Part shown: piece after piece, positions 1-4,630 of the stretch | How the letters are laid out: each line of letters starts with the position of its first letter | Numbering within the stretch: position 1 is the first letter of the stretch | Origin: Mailhella sp. | GTDB taxonomy: Bacteria; Desulfobacterota; Desulfovibrionia; Desulfovibrionales; Desulfovibrionaceae | NCBI GenBank assembly: GCA_017522745.1 | Contig: JAFWYI010000085.1 | Location: 1 to 6,906 of the forward strand | Length of the DNA: 6,906 bases | Reading direction: 5' to 3' | Translations under genes and position numbers: made by a program | Notes under the pieces: generated by a model | Database searches by the model: none | What the model was told of the DNA's origin: nothing | What the model saw: the letters and a program-made list of their open reading frames with translations, nothing else

Positions 1-205
1 CTATCTGGGGCTGTTCGCGGTGTACACGGGCATAACGCCCATCAGCCTTTCGCTTGCCGGCGTCGGTGTGGGGCTCCTTGCCGGGGTACTCGTGTATGCG
101 GCCATGACGGCATTGCAGATATGCCTGCTCAAAGGCGGCAGCCGGGAATCGTTCTCCGTGCTTCCGGCTATCCTCGTGACGGCGATAGTGCCGCTCCTCT
201 GGTAG
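1..205 (+). CDS. C-terminal fragment of an unrecognised integral membrane protein
   Basis: The reading frame is open from the left window edge (first full codon at base 2) to a TAG at 203-205, giving about 67 visible residues. The visible part is strongly hydrophobic. A first segment rich in Ala, Gly, Val and Leu (about residues 18-43, including VGLLAGVLVYAAM) is followed by a short polar loop, KGGSRES. A second hydrophobic stretch (VLPAILVTAIVPLLW) runs to the stop. This is the pattern of the last two transmembrane helices of a polytopic inner-membrane protein. No family-specific motif is visible, so no function is assigned. The GTG at base 20 is in frame but is not a credible start, because the frame is open upstream of it. 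The next gene follows after 18 nt, so the two are probably co-transcribed. Confidence 0.6.
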   Translation, partial: YLGLFAVYTGITPISLSLAGVGVGLLAGVLVYAAMTALQICLLKGGSRESFSVLPAILVTAIVPLLW

Positions 206-208
206 GGC

Positions 209-214
209 GGGAGG
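209..214 (+). promoter_or_regulatory. Shine-Dalgarno site that fixes the start of the DUF1653 gene
   Basis: GGGAGG lies 9 nt before the ATG at 224, a normal distance. The in-frame ATG at 242 has no comparable purine-rich site at the right distance, which supports the upstream start. Confidence 0.6.
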
Positions 215-223
215 TCGCAGTCC

Positions 224-517
224 ATGCCGCACGAAGAAACGATGCTCCGTTTCCAGCCGGGCGATATCGTGAAGCATTTCAAGCGGGAACTCATCCAGGA
301 CCCGCAGGAGGAATACCTTTACGAGGTCGTGAGCTGGGCCCGCCACTCCGAAACGGACGAGCGCTATGTGGTCTATCGCGCCCTGTACGGCACGAAGGAA
401 ACGTGGGTACGCCCCTACGAGATGTTCATGGAAGAGGTGGACAGGGAGAAGTACCCGCAGATCCGTCAGCGTTTCCGCTTCGAACTCCACCGCCGGGGTG
501 AAGACCAGCCCTGCTGA
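224..517 (+). CDS. DUF1653 family small protein
   Basis: This 97-residue protein has the conserved pattern of the DUF1653 family: PGDIVKHFK near the N terminus (residues 12-20), YEVVSWARHSETDE (33-46), VVYRALYG (49-56), WVRPYEMFMEEV (61-72) and a late RFRFE (83-87). These blocks match the usual order of a glycine plus histidine-lysine motif, an R/H-SET block, a VVY-LY strand and W-V-RP-MF. The family is small, cytosolic and widespread, and its biochemical role is not established. The protein is slightly longer than many members because of charged ends. The start at 224 is chosen because of the GGGAGG ribosome site; Met7 (base 242) is the alternative. The gene is the last before a strong hairpin terminator and is likely in an operon with the membrane protein upstream. 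The family call is confident, but no function can be inferred. Confidence 0.85.
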   Translation: MPHEETMLRFQPGDIVKHFKRELIQDPQEEYLYEVVSWARHSETDERYVVYRALYGTKETWVRPYEMFMEEVDREKYPQIRQRFRFELHRRGEDQPC

Positions 518-533
518 ATGCCCCTGCACCCAT

Positions 534-597
534 AAAAATACGAACAGCGTGTCCTGTCCGGAGAGAACCCGGATGAGACACGCTGTTCTTTTATTTT
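534..597. terminator. Bidirectional intrinsic terminator between convergent genes
   Basis: A perfect 12-bp inverted repeat, GAACAGCGTGTC (542-553) and GACACGCTGTTC (577-588), encloses a second small stem, TCCGG/CCGGA (557-561 with 569-573). On the + strand it is followed by CTTTTATTTT, which suits termination of the DUF1653 transcript. On the minus strand it is followed by the complement of ATAAAAATA, also U-rich, which suits termination of pflA. It lies 25 nt after the DUF1653 stop and 19 nt beyond the pflA stop, so it probably serves both converging transcripts. Confidence 0.9.
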
Positions 598-606
598 GAG
601 TAAGGA

Positions 607-1395
607 TCAGCAGCCGGTCTTTTTCTTGCCGCTGGAAAGTTCGCAGTGTACGGCGCGACCTTTCACGCCGCTTTCGCTTTCTCCGTTGAGATGCGTCGGG
701 ATGAGCGCACGCAGGCTGGTCATGACGGTGCTTTCGGGCGAGGGGATGTCCGCAAAGGGGAAGGGCAGGCCCATGTCGTCGTATTTCACCTGACAGACCT
801 TGCGGAAAGGCAGGAGTTCCAGCTTGTCCACGCAGGGGTGCGCTTCCGCGATGCGGATGAGTTCGCGCACGCTCTCCTCGTCGTCGTTCAGACCGGGGAT
901 AGTCACCTGCCGCAGGGTTGTGGGCTTGCCCAGCTCGTCGAGCCGCGCAAGGAAGCGCATGGGCGCGGCGAGCCCGCAGCCAACGTGGGCGCGGTACTTC
1001 TCTTCGGTCACGTATTTGATGTCGAGCAGGACGCGGTCGGTCTCGACCAGCAGGGCTTCGACATCGTCATTGAGGATGCAGCCAGAGGTGTCGAGGCAGG
1101 TGTTCAGCCCGGCCTCGTGGCAGAGCCGGAACAGCTCCGCGCAGAACTCCGCCTGCATGAGCGGTTCGCCGCCGGAGATGGTGAGTCCGCCTTCTTCCCC
1201 GAAGTACTCGCGGAAGCGCAGGGCTTTCTGCAGGATGGCTTCCGCCGTCCATTCCTTACCACCTGCGGGGTCCCACGTGTCCGGGTTATGGCAGCAGCCG
1301 CAGCGCAGCGGGCAGCCCTGCGCGAAGGCTACGAAGCGTACCCCCGGGCCGTCTAAGGTGCCGAGGCTCTGGAAGGAATGGAAGCGACCGTTCAT
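607..1395 (-). CDS. pflA: Pyruvate formate-lyase activating enzyme (radical SAM)
   Basis: This 262-residue cytosolic enzyme uses S-adenosylmethionine and a [4Fe-4S] cluster to abstract a hydrogen from the radical glycine of PflB. The N-terminal IHSF-like start, the GTLDGPGVRF block (12-21), the radical SAM cysteines C28-x3-C32-x2-C35 followed by HNPDTWD, the SGGEP motif (74-78), DTSGC, LLDIKY and LLPFRKVCQVKY are all characteristic of PflA. Two features are unusual. The residue before the third cluster cysteine is Cys34 instead of the usual aromatic. There is also a C-terminal extension of about 20 residues, ending KKKTGC, relative to the 246-residue E. coli enzyme. The start is supported by GGAG (1401-1404) placed 5 nt before the ATG. 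No convincing promoter is visible in the 107-bp gap from pflB, so expression probably depends on read-through of the terminator at 1460-1491. Assignment as an activase is very secure, and PflB as its partner follows from adjacency. Confidence 0.95.
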   Translation of the reverse strand: MNGRFHSFQSLGTLDGPGVRFVAFAQGCPLRCGCCHNPDTWDPAGGKEWTAEAILQKALRFREYFGEEGGLTISGGEPLMQAEFCAELFRLCHEAGLNTCLDTSGCILNDDVEALLVETDRVLLDIKYVTEEKYRAHVGCGLAAPMRFLARLDELGKPTTLRQVTIPGLNDDEESVRELIRIAEAHPCVDKLELLPFRKVCQVKYDDMGLPFPFADIPSPESTVMTSLRALIPTHLNGESESGVKGRAVHCELSSGKKKTGC

Positions 1396-1459
1396 GAGGA
1401 CTCCGAAGTGTTGCTGAGGACGGGATGGGGAAGCGCGGCGAGTTTTCGGCGCGGGAATG

Positions 1460-1491
1460 AAAAAGGCGGCCGCCCGTGTGGACAGCCGCCT
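1460..1491 (-). terminator. Intercistronic terminator between pflB and pflA
   Basis: On the minus strand, AGGCGGC (1491-1485) pairs with GCCGCCT (1470-1464). The stem continues through UGUCC/GGGCG (two G-U pairs) to an ACAC tetraloop, for about 12 bp. The 3' arm runs directly into TTTTT (1464-1460). It starts 12 nt past the pflB stop. This is a textbook intrinsic terminator inside an otherwise co-directional pair, and a partial one would make pflB transcripts more abundant than pflA. Confidence 0.85.
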
Positions 1492-1502
1492 CGCATGGTT
1501 CG

Positions 1503-3734
1503 TTACACAGCCTCGTGGAAGGTACGGCTGATGACTTCCTTCTGCTGTTCACGAGACAGCTTATGGAAGTTCACCGCGTAGCCGGACACGCGGATGGTGA
1601 GGTTGGGGTAGGCTTCGGGGTCTTCGTAAGCCTTCATGAGCGTTTCGCGGTTGAGGACGTTCACGTTGATGTGATGGGCTTTCTTGGCGAAGTAGCCGTC
1701 GAGGATGGCCACGAGGTTGCCCACGCGTTCGCCTTCTTCACGACCGAGGGCTTCGGGCGTGATGGAGAAGGTGTTGGAGATACCGTCGCGGCAGTCGTCG
1801 TAACTGATCTTGGCCACGGAGTTCAGCGAGGCGAGGGCGCCGTTCTCTTCGCGGTTATGCATGGGGTTGGCGCCGGGGGCGTAGGCTTCGCCAGCCTTGC
1901 GGCCATCCGGGGTGGCACCGGTGTTCTTGCCGTACATCACGTTGGAGGTGATGGTAAGCACGGAAAGGGTGTGGATGGCGTTGCGATAGGTGGGGGTCTT
2001 GCGCAGTTCGGTGATCACGCGGTGGGCCATATCCTTGGCGATGAGGTCCACGCGGTCGTCATCGTTGCCGAACTTGGGGAAGTCGCCTTCGGTCTTGAAG
2101 TCCACGATGAAGCCGTAGTCGTCGCGCAGGGGCTTGACGTTGGCGTGCTTGATGGCGCTCAGGGAGTCCGCCACCACGGAGAGACCGGCGATGCCGAAGG
2201 CCATGAGGCGTTCCACGCTGGTGTCGTGCAGGGCCATCTGCGTCTTCTCGTAGGCGTACTTGTCATGCATGTAATGGATGACGTTCATGGTGTTCACGTA
2301 GAGGTGGCACAGCCATTCGAGATAGATCTGGTAGCGTTCCATCACGGCGTCGAAGTCCAGCTTTTCCACGTTCATCACGTCCATCTGCGGGCCGATGTGC
2401 ATCTTGCTGGTGGTATCGTAGCCGCCGTTCAGGGCGATGAGGAGCAGCTTGCCGAGGTTGCAGCGGGCACCGAAGAACTGCATCTGCTTGCCCACACGCA
2501 TGGCGGAAACACAGCAGGCGATGGCGTAGTCGTCGCCGTAGAGGGGGCGCATCACGTCGTCGTTCTCGTACTGGATGGAGTCGGTATCCACGGAGACCTT
2601 GGCGCAGAAGCGCTTGAAGGGCATGGGGAGCTGGTTCGACCACAGCACGGTGAGGTTGGGTTCGGGAGAGGAACCGAGCGTGTAGAGCGTGTTCAGGATG
2701 CGGAAGCTGGACTTGGAAACGAGGGTGCGGCCGTCTTCGCCCATACCGCCCACGGCTTCGGTGATCCACATGGGGTCGCCGCCGAAGAGTTCGTTGTATT
2801 CGGGCGTGCGGAGGTGGCGGGCAAGGCGGAGCTTGATGACGAAGTCGTCGAAGAGTTCCTGGATGCCGGCTTCGTCGATGTCGCCGCGTTCAAGGTCGCG
2901 TTCAGCGTAGATGTCGAAGAAGGTGGCAACGCGGCCGAGGGACATGGCGGCGCCGTTCTGTTCCTTGATGGAAGCGAGGTAGGCGAAGTAGGTCCACTGG
3001 ATGGCTTCCTTGAGGTTGGCGGCGGGCTTGGAGATGTCGAAGCCGTACATGGCGGCCATTTCCTTCATGAAGCCGAGGAAGGCGATCTGCTGGAACAGTT
3101 CTTCGGTGAGGCGCACCTTTTCAGCGTCGAGGTCCATCACGCCGATAGCGGCCTTGTCCTTCTTCTTTTCTTCCACGAGGCGATCGACGCCGTAAAGGGC
3201 CACGCGGCGGTAGTCGCCGATGATGCGGCCGCGACCGTAGGCATCGGGCAGACCGGTGATGACATGGCACTTACGAGCAGCACGCATCTCGTCGGTGTAG
3301 GCGCGGAACACGCCTTCGTTATGCGTGGTGCGGAAGCGGAACTCTTCCTGCACCTTGTCGGAGAGCTTGTAGCCGTAGGCTTCGCAGGCCTGTTTGGCCA
3401 TGCGCATGCCGCCGAAGGGGTTCACGCCGCGCTTGAGGGGGCGGTTGGTCTGGAGGCCGAAGATGAGTTCGTTGTCCTTGTCGACGTAGCCGGGGGAATA
3501 GCTGGTGAGGGAGGAAACGGTAGAGGTGTCCACATCCAGCACGCCGCCGAACTGGCGTTCCAGAGCGAAGAGACCTTCGACCTTCTTCATGAGGGCCTTG
3601 GTGCGGGGGGTAGCTTCGGCGAGGAAGGAATCGTCGCCGGTATATTCCTTATAGTTGAGCTGGATGAAGCCGCGAACGTCGATGGTATCGGTCCATTCAC
3701 CCTTGATGAATCCATCCCAGTTTCTGCTTTCCAT
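1503..3734 (-). CDS. pflB: Formate C-acetyltransferase (pyruvate formate-lyase), glycyl radical enzyme
   Basis: This 743-residue enzyme catalyses CoA-dependent, non-oxidative cleavage of pyruvate to acetyl-CoA and formate in the anaerobic cytosol. The catalytic adjacent cysteines are Cys407-Cys408 in [19 protein letters not shown]. The double Cys identifies a true pyruvate formate-lyase and argues against choline, glycerol or other glycyl radical lyases, which have one. Arg424 in GARCN matches a substrate-binding arginine of the E. coli enzyme at the same offset. The radical-bearing glycine is Gly718 in [17 protein letters not shown], within the C-terminal glycine radical domain (about 620-743). 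Length is near the 760 residues of E. coli PflB, with no truncation. The start is set by AAGGAGA (3741-3747) 6 nt before the ATG. The gene is preceded by a ZTP riboswitch-like leader with a terminator and followed by a terminator and pflA. The exactly opposed antisense frame has no stops across the gene, meaning TTA, CTA and TCA codons are avoided, as in a strongly codon-biased, probably highly expressed gene. Confidence 0.98.
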   Translation of the reverse strand: MESRNWDGFIKGEWTDTIDVRGFIQLNYKEYTGDDSFLAEATPRTKALMKKVEGLFALERQFGGVLDVDTSTVSSLTSYSPGYVDKDNELIFGLQTNRPLKRGVNPFGGMRMAKQACEAYGYKLSDKVQEEFRFRTTHNEGVFRAYTDEMRAARKCHVITGLPDAYGRGRIIGDYRRVALYGVDRLVEEKKKDKAAIGVMDLDAEKVRLTEELFQQIAFLGFMKEMAAMYGFDISKPAANLKEAIQWTYFAYLASIKEQNGAAMSLGRVATFFDIYAERDLERGDIDEAGIQELFDDFVIKLRLARHLRTPEYNELFGGDPMWITEAVGGMGEDGRTLVSKSSFRILNTLYTLGSSPEPNLTVLWSNQLPMPFKRFCAKVSVDTDSIQYENDDVMRPLYGDDYAIACCVSAMRVGKQMQFFGARCNLGKLLLIALNGGYDTTSKMHIGPQMDVMNVEKLDFDAVMERYQIYLEWLCHLYVNTMNVIHYMHDKYAYEKTQMALHDTSVERLMAFGIAGLSVVADSLSAIKHANVKPLRDDYGFIVDFKTEGDFPKFGNDDDRVDLIAKDMAHRVITELRKTPTYRNAIHTLSVLTITSNVMYGKNTGATPDGRKAGEAYAPGANPMHNREENGALASLNSVAKISYDDCRDGISNTFSITPEALGREEGERVGNLVAILDGYFAKKAHHINVNVLNRETLMKAYEDPEAYPNLTIRVSGYAVNFHKLSREQQKEVISRTFHEAV

Positions 3735-3740
3735 AAAGAT

Positions 3741-3760
3741 TCTCCTTGCGGCGGGGCCGC
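3741..3760 (-). promoter_or_regulatory. pflB ribosome binding site abutting a GC hairpin
   Basis: AAGGAGA (3747-3741) is a strong Shine-Dalgarno site 6 nt before the pflB ATG. It is directly preceded by GCGGC-CCC-GCCGC (3760-3748), a 5-bp all-GC hairpin with a three-base loop. The hairpin leaves the ribosome site single-stranded and may block alternative pairing or affect mRNA stability. The ribosome site is certain; a role for the hairpin is inference. Confidence 0.7.
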
Positions 3761-3774
3761 CTTATATCGCCCGG

Positions 3775-3814
3775 AAATAAAAAAAGGGCGAGTCAGTGCA
3801 TAACTGATTCGCCC
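3775..3814 (-). terminator. Riboswitch-controlled intrinsic terminator in the pflB leader
   Basis: On the minus strand, GGGCGAATCAGT (3814-3803) pairs with ACTGACTCGCCC (3797-3786) over 12 bp with one G-U, around a 5-nt loop. It is followed by seven T, one A and three T (3785-3775). It lies about 40 nt upstream of the pflB start and downstream of the visible promoter, so unregulated transcripts would stop before pflB. Its 5' arm reuses the GGGC that ends the riboswitch pattern, so the terminator and the ligand-bound aptamer are mutually exclusive. Confidence 0.9.
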
Positions 3815-3879
3815 AGACGGTCGGCTAGAAACTTCTGCACTTCCCCGCGGTAATCCGCGAAATTCCGTCAGTCATGCAG
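3811..3879 (-). promoter_or_regulatory. ZMP/ZTP riboswitch aptamer (pfl motif) controlling pflB
   Basis: The minus-strand leader shows the ordered elements of the ZTP riboswitch. P1 is CUGCA (3879-3875) with UGCAG (3839-3835). The conserved UGACUG-type internal segment, here UGACUGACGG, lies at 3874-3865. The P2 hairpin is CGCGG-AUUA-CCGCG (3859-3846), followed by GGGGAAG. A linker follows, and then a GCC...GGC hairpin (3825-3811) whose loop carries CCGUCUGGGC, the counterpart of the family's CCGCCUGGGC. The pseudoknot GACGG (3869-3865) with CCGUC (3820-3816) keeps pairing although one base pair differs from the usual GGCG/CGCC (G-C changed to A-U), a compensatory change that supports the structure. 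The known class binds the purine intermediates ZMP/ZTP and turns expression on when 10-formyl-THF is scarce. The element begins about 5 nt after the likely transcription start and precedes a terminator that overlaps its last helix. The call rests on recognition by eye, without a covariance search. Confidence 0.88.
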
Positions 3880-3889
3880 GAGTGATTCT

Positions 3890-3919
3890 TATTTAGAGGA
3901 AAAATAGGGCTTTTGTCAA
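3890..3919 (-). promoter_or_regulatory. Sigma-70-type promoter of pflB
   Basis: On the minus strand, a perfect -35 TTGACA (3919-3914) is followed after 18 nt by an AT-rich -10 region, TAAATA (3895-3890). The -10 match is only moderate. Transcription would begin near 3883, just before the riboswitch P1 stem, which fits a leader of about 150 nt. It lies between the terminator of the YegP-like gene and the riboswitch, so pflB has its own promoter. No clear FNR-type palindrome was seen around it. Confidence 0.65.
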
Positions 3920-3945
3920 GCGGTAAATCACGGATCCGGCGCATG

Positions 3946-3966
3946 AAAAAAACGCCCACAGGGGCG
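3946..3966 (-). terminator. Intrinsic terminator of the YegP-like gene
   Basis: On the minus strand, CGCCC (3966-3962) pairs with GGGCG (3957-3953) around a CTGT loop, and the 3' arm is followed by seven T (3952-3946). The stem is short but all GC. A further inverted repeat, AGGCG/CGCCT (3976-3995), lies between it and the gene's stop. Confidence 0.8.
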
Positions 3967-4008
3967 GCTTTCCTTCAGGCGTACCAGCAAGCGCCTCAGC
4001 GGTGAGCA

Positions 4009-4386
4009 TCACTCGGGCTGAACGATGAAGATCTTGGCATCGGGAGCGTTGGTCCGCACGCTTTCGATACCGTTCAGGCAGGATGCCTTGCTCTTGTATT
4101 CTTCGGAAGCAGCGATGATGGCGCCGTTCTTGGCCTTCAGGCGGAAGCGGAATTCACCGGCCTTGTCGACGTACACTTCGAACTTCGGATTAGTGACTTT
4201 AGCGAAGTCTTCCACAGTCTGGTCTTCCAGTTTGGCGTCGGACGCGTTCCGGCGCACGCTCTCGATGCCCTTATAGCAGGCGGCGGAGCTGGAATAGACT
4301 TCTGAGGAAGCGATGATCTCACCGTTACCGGCTTTGAGGTCGAACCTCAGCCCGGTTTTAACGGTCTTGATGGCAAACGTGCCCAT
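4009..4386 (-). CDS. yegP: YegP-like protein with two DUF1508 repeats
   Basis: This 125-residue protein is built from two tandem DUF1508 units. The first (about 3-56) contains FDLKAGNGEIIASSEVYSS, then CYKGIESVRRNA and DAKLED. The second (about 68-123) contains FRLKAKNGAIIAASEEY, then CLNGIESVRTNA and DAKIFI. The two copies are clearly related along their whole length, in the pattern of E. coli YegP (110 residues). Each unit is expected to fold as a small beta-beta-beta-alpha module. The molecular role of the family is unknown, and no signal peptide or membrane segment is visible. The start is well supported by AGGAGG (4393-4398) 6 nt before the ATG. The gene has its own promoter (4421-4448) and terminator (3946-3966), so it appears to be a single-gene transcript between the hydrogenase operon and pflB. 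Nothing links it functionally to either neighbour. Confidence 0.9.
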   Translation of the reverse strand: MGTFAIKTVKTGLRFDLKAGNGEIIASSEVYSSSAACYKGIESVRRNASDAKLEDQTVEDFAKVTNPKFEVYVDKAGEFRFRLKAKNGAIIAASEEYKSKASCLNGIESVRTNAPDAKIFIVQPE

Positions 4387-4420
4387 GGGAAACCTCCTAG
4401 AGGGGATGCGTTCTGCTGAA

Positions 4421-4448
4421 CGTATAGGTCAGGGAACTATATTGTCAA
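4421..4448 (-). promoter_or_regulatory. Sigma-70-type promoter of the YegP-like gene
   Basis: On the minus strand, a perfect -35 TTGACA (4448-4443) lies 16 nt from TATACG (4426-4421), a fair -10. The start of transcription would fall near 4414, leaving a leader of about 28 nt that contains the AGGAGG ribosome site. An AT-rich stretch just upstream contains the small inverted repeat GTAAA-G-TTTAC (4478-4468), which could act as an UP-like or operator element. Confidence 0.7.
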
Positions 4449-4484
4449 GGAGTTTCCATAACTTAACGTAAACTTTACATGGCT

Positions 4485-4539
4485 CGGAACAAGAGAGATC
4501 TCCCCTTCCCGGCAGGATACGGAACAAGGGGAGATCTCC
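4485..4539 (+). repeat. Imperfect direct repeat overlapping a hairpin
   Basis: CGGAACAAG followed by GAGATCTCC occurs twice, at 4485-4503 and 4520-4539. The copies differ by one substitution and one inserted base. Because the second part is itself palindromic, the two copies also form the inverted repeat annotated as a terminator. This could be a local duplication that generated the hairpin. Confidence 0.6.
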
Positions 4540-4546
4540 ATTTTTT
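4495..4546 (+). terminator. Strong hairpin with a T tract on the + strand
   Basis: GAGATCTCCCCTT (4495-4507) pairs perfectly with AAGGGGAGATCTC (4526-4538) over 13 bp, followed by CATTTTTTC. This is a good intrinsic terminator for + strand transcription, although no + strand gene ends here. On the minus strand the hairpin is followed by TCTTGTT, a weaker tail that might still end the hydrogenase operon transcript. Confidence 0.6.
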
Positions 4547-4577
4547 CTAGACGTGGTGCGGTTAAAACGGCCATTTT

Positions 4578-4618
4578 AGGGGAACGGGAAAAGGCTTTTC
4601 ACGACCTTGTTTTCCCCT
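4578..4618 (-). other. Hairpin just downstream of the hydrogenase gene
   Basis: AGGGGAA (4578-4584) is complementary to TTCCCCT (4612-4618). An alternative inner pairing is GGGAAAA (4586-4592) with TTTTCCC (4610-4616). The structure begins 13 nt past the hydrogenase stop. It lacks a U run on the minus strand, so it may be a 3'-end stabilising hairpin. Together with the hairpin at 4495-4538 it is the only candidate for ending this operon. Confidence 0.35.
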
Positions 4619-4630
4619 TTCGACCCCGCA

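Noticed and set aside
121..501. Alternative + strand frame across the membrane protein and DUF1653 genes
   Set aside because: Arg/Pro/Gly-rich translation with no motif, while the overlapping frame is a clear DUF1653 protein.
646..1356. 236-codon open frame opposite pflA
   Set aside because: It is in complementary register to a clearly real radical SAM gene, and its translation shows no family motif.
1476..3803. 775-codon open frame on the + strand opposite pflB
   Set aside because: It is the exact codon-register complement of pflB. Its product is a low-complexity mix rich in His, Gly, Val and Ala with no recognisable fold, and it overlaps the riboswitch terminator. It is explained by pflB codon bias.
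3811..3879. A tetrahydrofolate or glycine riboswitch in the pflB leader
   Set aside because: The UGACUG...GGGGA...CCG-CUGGGC order and the P1/P2 plus pseudoknot layout fit the ZTP class; tandem glycine aptamer or THF motif landmarks are absent.
3880..3945. FNR/CRP-type operator near the pflB promoter
   Set aside because: No TTGAT-N4-ATCAA or TGTGA-N6-TCACA palindrome could be found. Only half-site-like matches occur, which are expected by chance.
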